Shown: positions 9,076-17,908, counted from the stretch's first letter. The stretch is 29,154 bases of DNA from Dysgonamonadaceae bacterium (GCA_031256015.1 JAIRRK010000049.1:1-29154); one strand, 5' to 3'. Program-made: numbers and translations. The notes: generated by a model from the sequence alone, not told the origin.

Positions 9076-10575
9076 TTATCTTCTTCTCACACTGTTTCTT
9101 GCGCCTCCACCTCCGGAACCTCCTTTTGCGAATCCGACTTGAGTTCTCACGCAACGAAATCCTATATAAGACCGTTGTTCGTTTTGATACTCAAAAGTAC
9201 GGACATCCGATCGAATAAAGTGAGCCACATCTTTCCATGATCCACCTCTTACGACTTTCTTTTTCATTGCATAAGGATCTTCTTTTGCTGCGCTGTATCG
9301 GTATTCCGGATTAATATCATTCATGATATCCGGTCCCGATTCAAGATAAGCAGTTGACGTCCACTCGGAAACATTTCCGGCCATGTCATACAATCCGAAT
9401 TCGTTCGGAGAAAAAGAAGCCACTTTCGAGGTAATCAGATGACCGTCGGCAGTATAATTTCCTTCTCCCGGTTTGAAGTTTCCCAAGAAACAATCTTTAT
9501 TTCCTCGAGTTCCTTCGCTCATCCACGGATAAACGTTTTCCGATTGTCCGTTTCTCGCGGCATATTCAAATTCCGTTTCCGTTGGCAGGCGATAAGGTTC
9601 TATGGTATTTCTATGAGACTCCGGAAGCGATTTTTTCAAAAATTCCGTTCTCCAGTTACAAAAAGCGTTCGCTTGTTCCCACGAAACTCCCACAACCGGA
9701 TAATCATCGTATCCCGGATGATTGAAATACAAACGCATATAAGGTTCGTTGTATGCATTGTTGAAATCGTTTATCCAAACCGATTCATCCGGATAAACAT
9801 TAAGGATATAGCTGTTTTGAAAATCCCAAAGCGATTCCAATTGTCGAGTAATTGTTTCATTGATAATTCGACCTTCATCGTCGTAATAAGCCGTATCTTT
9901 TGAAATCATGATGACTTCTTCGAGGTCGGCCGCAACATCGGTGTTATAAACTCTTCTTTCGGGATTTAACCGGTTTCGCCTCAAAGCTGCTTGTGCAGCG
10001 TCAAAAGTAGAATAGCGATAAATCATTTGTTCCGGATCGAGCCTTACTTCTTTTGTAACCGGATGAGTCCAATTCACACTCAGGATAGCAGCCAATTCAT
10101 CCTCATTTGCTCTTCGTTCCGAAGGGATAGGTCTTTTCCAATCGAGAATAGGAGGTTCGTATGGATTTCCATCTCTATCTTCCTCTATTTTAAACAAATC
10201 GTTTCCTCCATAAGCCGGGTCATACAAACGTTCTCTTATAATGGAATCGCGCACCCAATAGACAAATTGTCGATATTCGGCATTGGTAATCTCCGTGTCA
10301 TCCATCCAAAAATTATCTACTGAAATTCCTTTCGGATTTTGATGTATTCCCCAAATCGTATCGTTCTCCGGCGGACCCATCTCAAATGACCCTCTTTTAA
10401 TAAGTATCATTCCATGCGGATTGGGTTCCGACCAAGACATGGCCTTTACTCCCGTAAGTTCGCCTCCGTCCCCTGCGGAAGATCTTCCACAAGACACAAG
10501 AGCGAATGTAAAAAACAAGAACAACGAGGAAAGAGAAAAAATCATTTTCAATCCTCTCTGTTTTTTCCTTTTCAT
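9076..10575 (-). CDS. porK: Type IX secretion lipoprotein PorK (GldK), FGE-sulfatase fold
   Basis: PorK is an outer-membrane lipoprotein that forms the periplasmic ring with PorN. The reading frame extends up to an ATG at 10629, but the start at 10575 (MKRKKQRGLKMIFS) gives a proper lipoprotein signal: basic n-region, hydrophobic core and the lipobox LVSC, with the lipidated Cys at residue 29. A third ATG at 10545 has AGAGAGGA seven bases before it and remains possible. The body is a formylglycine-generating-enzyme-like domain, with VNWTHP, PVVGVSWEQANAFCNWR, LPTETEFEYAARNG, LYDMAGNVSEWTS, and VVRGGSW...YIGFRCVRT near the C-terminus. In PorK this fold is structural. The protein ends in a Gly-rich linker and NSVRRR. 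Confidence 0.94.
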   Translation of the reverse strand: MKRKKQRGLKMIFSLSSLFLFFTFALVSCGRSSAGDGGELTGVKAMSWSEPNPHGMILIKRGSFEMGPPENDTIWGIHQNPKGISVDNFWMDDTEITNAEYRQFVYWVRDSIIRERLYDPAYGGNDLFKIEEDRDGNPYEPPILDWKRPIPSERRANEDELAAILSVNWTHPVTKEVRLDPEQMIYRYSTFDAAQAALRRNRLNPERRVYNTDVAADLEEVIMISKDTAYYDDEGRIINETITRQLESLWDFQNSYILNVYPDESVWINDFNNAYNEPYMRLYFNHPGYDDYPVVGVSWEQANAFCNWRTEFLKKSLPESHRNTIEPYRLPTETEFEYAARNGQSENVYPWMSEGTRGNKDCFLGNFKPGEGNYTADGHLITSKVASFSPNEFGLYDMAGNVSEWTSTAYLESGPDIMNDINPEYRYSAAKEDPYAMKKKVVRGGSWKDVAHFIRSDVRTFEYQNEQRSYIGFRCVRTQVGFAKGGSGGGGARNSVRRR

Positions 10576-10644
10576 TCTGATTGGGGTCGATTTACTTTGG
10601 AAACTTTTATTTTCAAGTATTTCCTTCATGTTTTAATCTTAAAT

Positions 10645-11679
10645 TTATAGTATTCGAACACTTTTATATTTTCCTTTTTTCCCTTTTTTGAGATTCATAT
10701 CCATGCTGTATTTGAGAAATAATTCGTGACTTCCGGTTGTTGCCGTTCTTATATCCGAAATCGGGAAATCGTAAGCGTAACCGATTTCAAACATTTTAAA
10801 TCGGCCTCCGAGCATAATCACAACGGCATCATCTTTTCTCCACGAAACGCCTCCCCATAACAGATTGTTGTAAACCATTCTCAAAGAAACATCTATTTGA
10901 GTTTGATTCCACATTCCTTTTAATGTATTTTCTTTTGTTACGGGAACAATGGAATCCTGCTCGATAGAAAGAGAACTCAATTCGACTGTTTTCACTAAAA
11001 CAGACGGTTGCAATTCTATTAACGGATTGTTTAATTGTATATTGTATCCGGCAGTGAAATAATATGTACGGGGAATTTCCAAATCAACATGATCGGTTAA
11101 TGATAATTTAGGATTGACAAGATGGGTAACCGAAAGTCCGACATACCATTTCTTTTTACTGAAAAATAAACCGAATGCAGCATCAAAAGACGATCCTGAA
11201 ACTTCGGTTCCCGGTATGGCGTCGTCATTACTTCCGGTTTGTAAATTTTCACTTTCATCGTCTCCGGGAAGCTTTACTTTGCTTCCGTCAAAAGATTCGT
11301 TGATATAACCGAGTTGGATACCAATACCCAAGTCTCCATTCAATATTTTATGTTTATAGGAGAACTGTCCGGATAAAACGCTCGATTTGAAAAGTCCGAT
11401 TCGGTCGTTATACATACTTACTCCGACTCCGTGTTGTTTGCCGAAAAGCTTCAAGGGCATATCTCCTACGACAACAGCCGATTTAGGAGCGTTTTCAATT
11501 CCTAACCATTGCAAACGGTATAAGCCCGTTAATTCCAATTTTCCGGATTGTCCTGCATATCCGGGATTGAAAAAATTAGGAACAGCCCAATAGTTGCTCA
11601 GTTGAGTGTCGAATTGAGCTTTCAATGAATAATTGATTGAAAACACGAAAAGAAATGATATAACAATGTACTTTTTCAT
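10645..11679 (-). CDS. porP: PorP/SprF family type IX secretion outer-membrane protein
   Basis: PorP/SprF proteins are outer-membrane beta-barrels associated with type IX secretion and gliding. The frame opens at 11724, but the ATG at 11679 begins a standard signal peptide (MKKYIVISFLFVFSINYSLKAQ) directly behind AGGAG, so the product is taken as 344 residues. After the signal comes FDTQLSNYWAVPNFFNPGYAG, the typical family opening, then alternating beta-strands (LTGLYRLQWLG, HGVGVSMYNDRIG, KWYVGLSVTHLVNP, YYFTAGYNIQL) and MFEIGYAYDFPIS near the C-terminus. First gene of the porPKLMN series, with its own promoter upstream. Confidence 0.93.
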   Translation of the reverse strand: MKKYIVISFLFVFSINYSLKAQFDTQLSNYWAVPNFFNPGYAGQSGKLELTGLYRLQWLGIENAPKSAVVVGDMPLKLFGKQHGVGVSMYNDRIGLFKSSVLSGQFSYKHKILNGDLGIGIQLGYINESFDGSKVKLPGDDESENLQTGSNDDAIPGTEVSGSSFDAAFGLFFSKKKWYVGLSVTHLVNPKLSLTDHVDLEIPRTYYFTAGYNIQLNNPLIELQPSVLVKTVELSSLSIEQDSIVPVTKENTLKGMWNQTQIDVSLRMVYNNLLWGGVSWRKDDAVVIMLGGRFKMFEIGYAYDFPISDIRTATTGSHELFLKYSMDMNLKKGKKGKYKSVRIL

Positions 11680-11697
11680 TCTCCTAATAAACGAATA

Positions 11698-11729
11698 GAA
11701 AGATAAATAATTGTATATTTGCATTCAAA
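11698..11729 (-). promoter_or_regulatory. Probable porP promoter
   Basis: Read on the minus strand, TTTG (11729-11726), a 20-base spacer and TATCTTTC (11705-11698) match the Bacteroidota -33 TTTG / -7 TAnnTTTG promoter with one mismatch. The -7 box lies about 20 bases before the chosen porP start, leaving a very short leader. The annotated long version of porP would start inside the promoter, which further supports the ATG at 11679. Confidence 0.55.
11714..11721 (+). promoter_or_regulatory. Probable -7 box of the NSS transporter
   Basis: TATATTTG matches the TAnnTTTG consensus exactly and lies 24 bases before the transporter ATG. No clear TTG is seen about 20 bases further upstream. The site overlaps the porP promoter on the other strand, so the two divergent transcription units compete for the same 50 bases. 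Confidence 0.45.
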
Positions 11730-11745
11730 AAAATAACGCTAAATC

Positions 11746-13080
11746 ATGAAACGAGACGGATTCGGCTCTCAATTGGGAGCTTTGATGGCACTAATCGGCT
11801 CTGCTGTAGGTTTGGGGAATCTCTGGAAATTTCCCTATATGACCGGAATCAACGGAGGTGCTGCTTTTATTATTATTTATGCCGGATTTATGTTTATTCT
11901 TTGTTTGCCATTAATGCTTTCGGAGTTTATTATCGGTCGGCGTTCTCAATCAAATCCTGTGGGAGCTTTCAGAAAAATATATCCGAAAGGAAAGTGGTAT
12001 TATACCGGAATATTGGGAGTATTAGGTGCTTTTATCATTCTTTCGTTTTATTCCGTTGTAGGAGGTTGGGCTTTCAAGTATTTTTTTACCGCTTTACAAT
12101 TCGGATTTACGGATATAGCCGGAGCAGAATCACAATTTAATCAATTTATACAATCGCCGTTTGAACCTATTTTTCTGCATTTGTTATTCTTGGGAATTAC
12201 AATGGCTATCCTGTGGACAGGTGTGAAAAACGGAATAGAAAAGTATTCCAAAATACTGATGCCTCTTTTGTTTTTTATGGTTTTAATTTTGGCGGTATAT
12301 GCAATCAATCTTCCCGACGCGAAGTTAGGGATTGATTTCATGATTCGGCCGGATTGGTCGAAAGTAACGCCGAGTGTTATCCTAAATGCATTGGGACAAG
12401 GTTTATTCTCTTTGAGTTTAGGCATGGGAGCCGTGATTACTTACAGCTCCTATATGGGAAAAACCGAAAACCTGACTAAAATTGCCGTTCTGACTATTCT
12501 GATGGATTTGGTTTTCGCATTGTTAGCCGGGTTGGTTGTTCTTCCGGCTGTTTTTTCTTTTGGTTTTGAGCCTACTCAAGGTCCCGGATTATTGTTCATT
12601 ATTCTTCCTGAAGTTTTTGCGAGTATGCCCGGAGGAAATCTGTTCGGCATTGTTTTCTTTATTGTTCTTCTCATTGCGGCCATAACTTCGGCGATTTCGC
12701 TGTTGGAAGTAATCACTTCTTATTTAACGGAAGAAAAGAAAATAAGTCGTCACAAAGCACTGATATATTCGGGAATAGCATTGCTTATTACCGGTTCCGT
12801 ATGTTCTTTATCGATGGGTGTATTATCCGACATACTGATTTTCGGAAAAAACATCTTCGACTTCTTCGATATGATTTCTTCTACTTACATCATGCCTATC
12901 GGTGCTTTTTTCATAGCTGTTTTTGTCGGTTGGAAAATGAAGAAAAAAGATGTCAAAGCCGAATTAAGCAACAATGGGAAACTAAAACTGAGAACATTCA
13001 ATCTGTTTTTGTTTTTAGTTCGGTTTTTTGTTCCCATTGCCATTGTTGTTATTTTCTTAAATCTGTTGGGGATTTTTTAA
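11746..13080 (+). CDS. Sodium-dependent transporter, NSS (SNF/SLC6) family
   Basis: This is a 444-residue inner-membrane secondary transporter with the LeuT fold, using the sodium gradient to take up an amino acid or related amine. The N-terminus carries the family signature GSAVGLGNLWKFPYMTGING (residues 17-36), whose unwound helix binds sodium and substrate. About eleven hydrophobic segments follow, including SLGMGAVITYSSYMG (helix 6 region) and ITSAISLLEVITSYL (helix 8 region). The shorter 11-12 helix form is common for bacterial family members. Substrate cannot be assigned from sequence. It is transcribed alone, divergent from porP and convergent with the ferric-reductase-like gene 15 bases away. 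Confidence 0.93.
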   Translation: MKRDGFGSQLGALMALIGSAVGLGNLWKFPYMTGINGGAAFIIIYAGFMFILCLPLMLSEFIIGRRSQSNPVGAFRKIYPKGKWYYTGILGVLGAFIILSFYSVVGGWAFKYFFTALQFGFTDIAGAESQFNQFIQSPFEPIFLHLLFLGITMAILWTGVKNGIEKYSKILMPLLFFMVLILAVYAINLPDAKLGIDFMIRPDWSKVTPSVILNALGQGLFSLSLGMGAVITYSSYMGKTENLTKIAVLTILMDLVFALLAGLVVLPAVFSFGFEPTQGPGLLFIILPEVFASMPGGNLFGIVFFIVLLIAAITSAISLLEVITSYLTEEKKISRHKALIYSGIALLITGSVCSLSMGVLSDILIFGKNIFDFFDMISSTYIMPIGAFFIAVFVGWKMKKKDVKAELSNNGKLKLRTFNLFLFLVRFFVPIAIVVIFLNLLGIF

Positions 13081-13087
13081 GCACAAA

Positions 13088-13104
13088 ACACAGCTTCACC
13101 GTGT
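13088..13104 (-). terminator. Possible terminator of the iron-uptake cluster
   Basis: On the minus strand ACACGG (13104-13099), a five-base loop and CTGTGT (13093-13088) form a 6-bp stem with one G-U pair, followed by TTTGTGC and an A/T-rich tract. It overlaps the stop codon of the ferric-reductase-like gene and lies in the 15-base gap to the convergent transporter gene. The stem is weak. Confidence 0.3.
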
Positions 13105-14067
13105 CGTTTTCCCGGTTGCGTCTTTTTTTGCCTTTCTTAATCGAAGATACAGGTACGAGCCGAAAATCAACAACAGGGAAGCTATATGTATGTGTCTTTT
13201 CGTTTTAGAACCAACTTCAATATCCGAAAATCCTTTGCTTTGTACATGCCCCCTGTTTCCGGCAGGACGTGCCGTTTGCACTTCACTTCTTGCTTCGGCG
13301 TTGTTATTGCCTCTTTGATTTTCTGTATTCGAAGCCTTTACTTCGATTGTTGGTCGAGACATCTCTCTTTCTCTTGGATTCAGCATATAGCCGACTTGCA
13401 GACACATCGCATGGATAAAAAGAGTTGCATACAAAACGTAAGACCATCGTTGCAGCTTCTTCCATTTAACGGTTCCCATGCGTTTCCGTATGGAATCGAA
13501 CGATGTAACCCAAAGAGGAATGAAGAGAGCCAACATCAAAATACCTAATACCAAGCTGAAATTGGTTATTCCGGCTCCTAATCCGTTGGTTACTTTTGAA
13601 GTTGCCATGTACCCCTCGTTGTCGGTGAAAAACTTTAATGCATTGGGAAAGTTATTGAACACCCGGATTAACGAATGGGTAAGAATCGGAAAACCCGACA
13701 GGATGGATAATTCTTTCCGGATGCTGAGAAGTCTTTTTACATACATGTTTTTGGGATTTAATGCTCCTACATACATAATGATAATCAGCAAAGGAAAGCC
13801 TAAGGTTCCCATGTGTATGTAATCTCTCAAGATGCCTCCTAAAAAGGGAATACTGTTGAAGTTGTATGTTTCGATACCCAATTGACGGCAAACAAACGGA
13901 ACGACAACCAATACAAGAGGAATCGCCGAAACTGTATAATAGATTTTCGCGTGTTTTTTTATTGACTTTGCCAAGAGAATGGACAATAGAGTCAAAATGG
14001 CCAAAGAGGCAAACAATGGAACAACCGTGTTCAGAAATTGAATGAAATCGATTAATAGCTTAACCAT
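13096..14067 (-). CDS. Ferric-reductase-like transmembrane haem protein
   Basis: This 323-residue inner-membrane protein has about six helices in residues 10-230 and one more near the C-terminus (IHIASLLLIFGSYLYLRL). Histidines sit where ferric-reductase-like (FRD/MsrQ type) proteins bind haem: His85, His131 (KELSILSGFPILTHSL) and His219 (WKKLQRWSYVLYATLFIHA). The WKKLQR..Y..Y.....H pattern is the clearest family signature. There is no FAD or NAD domain, so electrons must come from a quinol or a partner. A hydrophilic linker (235-285) separates the last helix. As third gene of a receptor-lipoprotein cluster, it may reduce imported iron, filling the place of the PepSY protein XusC; that role is inference. 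Confidence 0.75.
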   Translation of the reverse strand: MVKLLIDFIQFLNTVVPLFASLAILTLLSILLAKSIKKHAKIYYTVSAIPLVLVVVPFVCRQLGIETYNFNSIPFLGGILRDYIHMGTLGFPLLIIIMYVGALNPKNMYVKRLLSIRKELSILSGFPILTHSLIRVFNNFPNALKFFTDNEGYMATSKVTNGLGAGITNFSLVLGILMLALFIPLWVTSFDSIRKRMGTVKWKKLQRWSYVLYATLFIHAMCLQVGYMLNPREREMSRPTIEVKASNTENQRGNNNAEARSEVQTARPAGNRGHVQSKGFSDIEVGSKTKRHIHIASLLLIFGSYLYLRLRKAKKDATGKTTR

Positions 14068-14097
14068 AGTTGTAAGTTTTATGAAAATTTATAATAC

Positions 14098-14131
14098 AGA
14101 ACGTTCGATACAATATTGCATCGAACGTTCT
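14098..14131 (-). promoter_or_regulatory. 34-bp near-perfect hairpin between the lipoprotein and reductase genes
   Basis: AGAACGTTCGAT (14098-14109) and ATCGAACGTTCT (14120-14131) are perfect 12-bp complements. The ten bases between them contain CAATATTG, itself a palindrome, so pairing can continue after one A-C mismatch almost to the centre. On the transcribed minus strand no U-run follows, so it is not a standard terminator. It could set the relative expression of the two genes by partial termination or RNA stability, or bind a dimeric regulator. Confidence 0.7.
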
Positions 14132-14147
14132 ATTTGGATAAAACTAT

Positions 14148-15476
14148 TTAGAAAATTCCGATGTAATGATTTCCTGCTTTATTCACTAACTTGGCACCTT
14201 TTGTAGCCGCTCCGGTTTTGCTGTCTATGATATAGATATTGCCGTCTTTTCCTGTCGGAGTTACTGCAATATATACTTCATCGCCGCTAACTAAAAGACC
14301 TTGATACTGACCGAAATTCAGACTTTCATCGTAAGGTATATCCGTAATCTTAACGGCCGTTTTTGCATATAAATCTACATACGCGACATAGCCTTGTGAG
14401 TTGTCGTATGTGTACAGGACAATCGCCTTGCCGTTTCCGGCGTATCTCCAACAATCGACATATACATTCGATACGTCTAAGGCCTCATCCAAACTAAATA
14501 CGTAAGAATTATCGTATTCATTGTTTTTGTTTATTTTGAGAATATAAGAACCGATACCATCGGATTCCCTCTGCGTAGCCTGATAAATATTTCCATCATC
14601 AGCAAGGAAACTGTTGAAACTGCGGTATCCGCTGCAATCGCCGTGACCGACTGTGGATGTGATTACTTTTGGATTCTCCAAAGAAGGGTAATCTACTACT
14701 ACCGATTTAGTACCTAATCGAGTAAAGTCTTCTTCCTCGTATTTTCCTGTTGCCGGATTGTATTTTCTCATCCATGTTCCGATAATTAATTTATCAGCAG
14801 CCTTATTCAGGACGGGTGCATCCAAACGAAAGATGCAATGCCCCAAAGCTTCTTCCTCGGTTGTAAGCGGGATTTCATACTGCTTGTAGCCCTTGATTTC
14901 TACTTCCTGTAAATCAAGAGCTAATACGGTGGCCGTTCCCCTGTAATACTCGAACGGCTTTGTTGCATCGGAAGCATTGTTTGCCGCAATACCGGCTACG
15001 TTAACCGCAATACCTGTTTTATCTCCGTCAAATAATTTAGCCCAACGGGGTGAAGTACTTGCATATTGAGAAATATTCACAGACACATCTTCCTGAACAA
15101 AATCACTTCCGCCATGTACGGCATAACGTGAAAATTCTCCTCCATTATCACCGGTATAGGCAATATTGAAGAGTGTCTCCCCATCTTCCGAAGACTGTAA
15201 GCGAGCTGTTCTGTTAGATTTTACCGAATAACCATCGTCATAAACACTAATTGAATAATCAGGGTTTTTCGCATCTTCTTCGCTGACGGAATACACCTTG
15301 GTTCCTCCATTCCCATCACCCGGATTTTGACCCATTAATGCACCGGCAACGGTAATCCATCTTTCGGCGGGAGGAGGCGGAGGAGGAGTAGGTTCATTAT
15401 TATCATCACAACTTGTAAAAGGAATTGCTATCGCTAAAATTCCAAAGGATAAAGACTTTAAAAAACTTTTTTTCAT
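14148..15476 (-). CDS. DUF4374 surface lipoprotein, XusB-like
   Basis: The 442-residue product is a lipoprotein: MKKSFLKSLSFGILAIAIPF then TSC, with the lipidated Cys at 23 followed by DDNNEP and a poly-proline spacer. Acidic residues just after the Cys fit the lipoprotein export signal that sends Bacteroidota lipoproteins to the cell surface. The body, starting WITVAGALMGQNPGDGNGG, matches DUF4374, with repeated beta motifs (TKSVVVDYPSLENP, NIYQATQRES, EVYIAVTPTGKDGNIYIID) expected of a beta-propeller. In Bacteroides thetaiotaomicron the related XusB, as I recall it, binds ferric siderophores beside the TonB-dependent receptor XusA. Here too it directly follows a receptor gene (11-base gap), supporting a ligand-capturing role. 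The actual ligand is unknown. Confidence 0.85.
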   Translation of the reverse strand: MKKSFLKSLSFGILAIAIPFTSCDDNNEPTPPPPPPAERWITVAGALMGQNPGDGNGGTKVYSVSEEDAKNPDYSISVYDDGYSVKSNRTARLQSSEDGETLFNIAYTGDNGGEFSRYAVHGGSDFVQEDVSVNISQYASTSPRWAKLFDGDKTGIAVNVAGIAANNASDATKPFEYYRGTATVLALDLQEVEIKGYKQYEIPLTTEEEALGHCIFRLDAPVLNKAADKLIIGTWMRKYNPATGKYEEEDFTRLGTKSVVVDYPSLENPKVITSTVGHGDCSGYRSFNSFLADDGNIYQATQRESDGIGSYILKINKNNEYDNSYVFSLDEALDVSNVYVDCWRYAGNGKAIVLYTYDNSQGYVAYVDLYAKTAVKITDIPYDESLNFGQYQGLLVSGDEVYIAVTPTGKDGNIYIIDSKTGAATKGAKLVNKAGNHYIGIF

Positions 15477-15487
15477 TTTCTCTTCAT

Positions 15488-17908
15488 TTAAAAATTATTA
15501 ATTGTATAATTCAACTTTATATAGAAAGCTCTTCCGGGCTTTTGTACTGCGAAATTATCATAGGCTTGTTTGTCGAAAATATTCTTGGCATCAAAGCTTA
15601 CGACGAATTTTCTGTTCGGAAACAAATAACTTATTCCCATGTCTTGAATGAACTGGTCGGGAACCTGAAAGGCTTCTAATTGCAGCCAATTCGTATAAAA
15701 GCTTTTCACAAATCCGCAGTTATAGTACACATTCAAGGTTGAGTGTTTTTGTATGAGATTACGGAACGCATATTTCGCCATTCCGTTGACGGTGAAATAA
15801 GGTTCGTTCGGTAATTGTTTGTTGTAATAGTCGTATTCACGTCCATTGGAATCGTGTTTGGTGTTGAATACGGAATTAAACTTGGACATATTCAAAGAAA
15901 CATCCAGTTTTCTGTCGTAGGAATAGTTCAGTTCGACCTCAACTCCTTTTGCCTTCGTCTTTCCCAGATTTTCAAAGGGAGCTGTTTGAACGGCATCATT
16001 GATTCTTGTACTGATTTGCTGTACAATCTTATCCTTTGTGTCCCGGACAAATACGGATGCAGCCGCATCAAACCGGTGTTTCCCGACGGGGAAAGGACCG
16101 GTTTTAACTCCTATGTTGAGGTTGTCGCTTATTTCGGCATTCAAGGCGGTGTTTTCTACGATATTCTCTCCCGGACTGCCGAAAACTTCACTCTCGGAAG
16201 GCATTCTCACCGCTCTTTCCGCCGATACTTGCAGTTGGAGTTTGGGTAAAACGGAATAAAACAGCGTCAAACCATATCCGGTTGCCGTTTTCTTGTTATC
16301 CGTTTTCTCTTCGACCCGAACACTTTCTCCATCGACCACCTTCAACGAAGGGTCTGTTTTGTCAATCTTTTGTTGATAGTATTTTCCGAAAAGAGTCGTT
16401 GTCAGTTTGCCTCGGAAAGTCGTCATCTCATAGGCCAGGGATGTAATGTTTTTCTGTAAATCCCTTGTGCCGATAAAGTTTCGTTCTGTCTCCGAACGCA
16501 TCAAATCCTGCCGGGTATGGTCGGTATCGTAAAAAATATGGTTCAGTATGATTTTATGATTGCGGAGAACATCATAATTAAGACCGGTTCGGAATGTCTT
16601 TATCTTCCGATTGATATGATTAAGCGTTGGCGCCCCTTGTTGCGCTCCGTTCGGACGCAAAATAGGTTCGCCGTTCAATCCTGAACTTATTTCCCCGAAC
16701 CAATTGTAATTCCATTTCACGGTATCCGTAACAACTTCTTTACGACGGCTGTACATTCCGTCCAATGTAAATTCCAATCCCTTCATCAGAATATCTTTTT
16801 TTCTGTAGTTCAGACTGAATACGTGTGCCCGGGAATCCGAAGTTCTTCCTTTGTACGGAACAGACATGTAAGTGCCATGTTGAATCTCGTTGTAAGCATC
16901 GGAGCCGTTGTACCCGATATAAAACCGGTCGGCCCATTTCACTCCGGTAAAACCGAATTCCATGCGTCCTCCGATTGATTTGTAGGCATCATTAAATCTT
17001 TTGGCGCGAACATAATCGTATCTTCCGTTGGGCAATATATTTCTTACGAATTTGCCCCACACTTCATAGTCGTTGTCGGAATAGTTATAAAAGCCGGAAG
17101 CTTTGACCGTAAAGCCGGTTTTATCGTCCCTGTACAAAGCGTTGAAATTTGCCTGTTGCGTATTGAAGGAACCGTACATAACAGAGGCGGTAAGCGTATT
17201 TTGCATGCCCTTTTTTAATACCACATTGATTGCTCCGCCCAACGCATCGTCCGACAAATAGGCGGGAATGACACCTTTGTAAACTTCTATGCGCTCTATC
17301 AATGAGGGTGGAATGCTGTTAAGACTGAATGAAGCTCCGTAGGTAGAGACGGGTATTCCGTCGACAAAAATCGAGATAGAGTTTCCCGACATTCCGTTCA
17401 GGTTGTAACTCGTGGCCGAACCGAGTCCGCCGTTCTGTCTTACACGTACTCCGGCTGTCCGGTCAAGCAGTTCGGTCGTTTGAGTGGACTGAAGCGACAG
17501 CTTTTGAGTTTCTATCACATTCACGGCAAAACCTTTGGTTTCAATCTCTTGTTTTTCGCTTTTACCGACAACGACTACTTCGGATAACGAATTCACATTT
17601 TCTTTCAGAACCACATTCAGCTTTTTGTTTTCGCCGTCCGACAGGGAAATAATGTGTTCCGATTTCACGAAATTGAAGCAGTAGAATTGAAGCCGGTGAT
17701 TGCCGGGAGGAAAGCTCAAGGAATATTCTCCGTTTTTATTCGTTGAAGTTGATTGATTCGATTTATCCGCAGAAACGATTGCAAACGCTACGGGTTTACC
17801 GTCGGCAGATGTCACGATTCCGCTTACGACAGAACTTGGTGAGTTTGCGAAAACGCAAAACCAATGAAAGAGGAATAAAAAGGGAATTAAAAGGTATTTC
17901 TTTGCCAC
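15488..17908 (-). CDS. TonB-dependent outer-membrane receptor, XusA-like
   Basis: An 806-residue receptor that would import a scarce ligand, probably a ferric siderophore or haem, using TonB energy. It has a signal peptide (1-22), a carboxypeptidase-regulatory-like domain (28-105), the plug (about 120-232, with LDRTAGVRVRQNGGLGS, NGMSGNSISIFVDGIP, IERIEVYKG and LGGAINVV) and a 22-strand-type barrel ending in Phe806 (FYIKLNYTINNF). Length is that of a siderophore-type receptor, not of the larger SusC class, and no SusD partner is present. Translation begins at a GTG: the codon two upstream is a TAG stop and no ATG occurs near. The next gene encodes a DUF4374 lipoprotein. No clear Fur box was found. 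Confidence 0.92.
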   Translation of the reverse strand: MAKKYLLIPFLFLFHWFCVFANSPSSVVSGIVTSADGKPVAFAIVSADKSNQSTSTNKNGEYSLSFPPGNHRLQFYCFNFVKSEHIISLSDGENKKLNVVLKENVNSLSEVVVVGKSEKQEIETKGFAVNVIETQKLSLQSTQTTELLDRTAGVRVRQNGGLGSATSYNLNGMSGNSISIFVDGIPVSTYGASFSLNSIPPSLIERIEVYKGVIPAYLSDDALGGAINVVLKKGMQNTLTASVMYGSFNTQQANFNALYRDDKTGFTVKASGFYNYSDNDYEVWGKFVRNILPNGRYDYVRAKRFNDAYKSIGGRMEFGFTGVKWADRFYIGYNGSDAYNEIQHGTYMSVPYKGRTSDSRAHVFSLNYRKKDILMKGLEFTLDGMYSRRKEVVTDTVKWNYNWFGEISSGLNGEPILRPNGAQQGAPTLNHINRKIKTFRTGLNYDVLRNHKIILNHIFYDTDHTRQDLMRSETERNFIGTRDLQKNITSLAYEMTTFRGKLTTTLFGKYYQQKIDKTDPSLKVVDGESVRVEEKTDNKKTATGYGLTLFYSVLPKLQLQVSAERAVRMPSESEVFGSPGENIVENTALNAEISDNLNIGVKTGPFPVGKHRFDAAASVFVRDTKDKIVQQISTRINDAVQTAPFENLGKTKAKGVEVELNYSYDRKLDVSLNMSKFNSVFNTKHDSNGREYDYYNKQLPNEPYFTVNGMAKYAFRNLIQKHSTLNVYYNCGFVKSFYTNWLQLEAFQVPDQFIQDMGISYLFPNRKFVVSFDAKNIFDKQAYDNFAVQKPGRAFYIKLNYTINNF

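Noticed and set aside
9076..10575. PorK as an active formylglycine-generating enzyme
   Set aside because: The FGE-sulfatase fold in a lipoprotein within a porPKLMN cluster is the structural PorK/GldK protein, and no sulfatase is present nearby.
11680..11724. Longer N-terminus of PorP starting at 11724
   Set aside because: The extra 15 residues sit before a complete signal peptide, and the longer start falls inside the predicted promoter; the ATG at 11679 has AGGAG before it.
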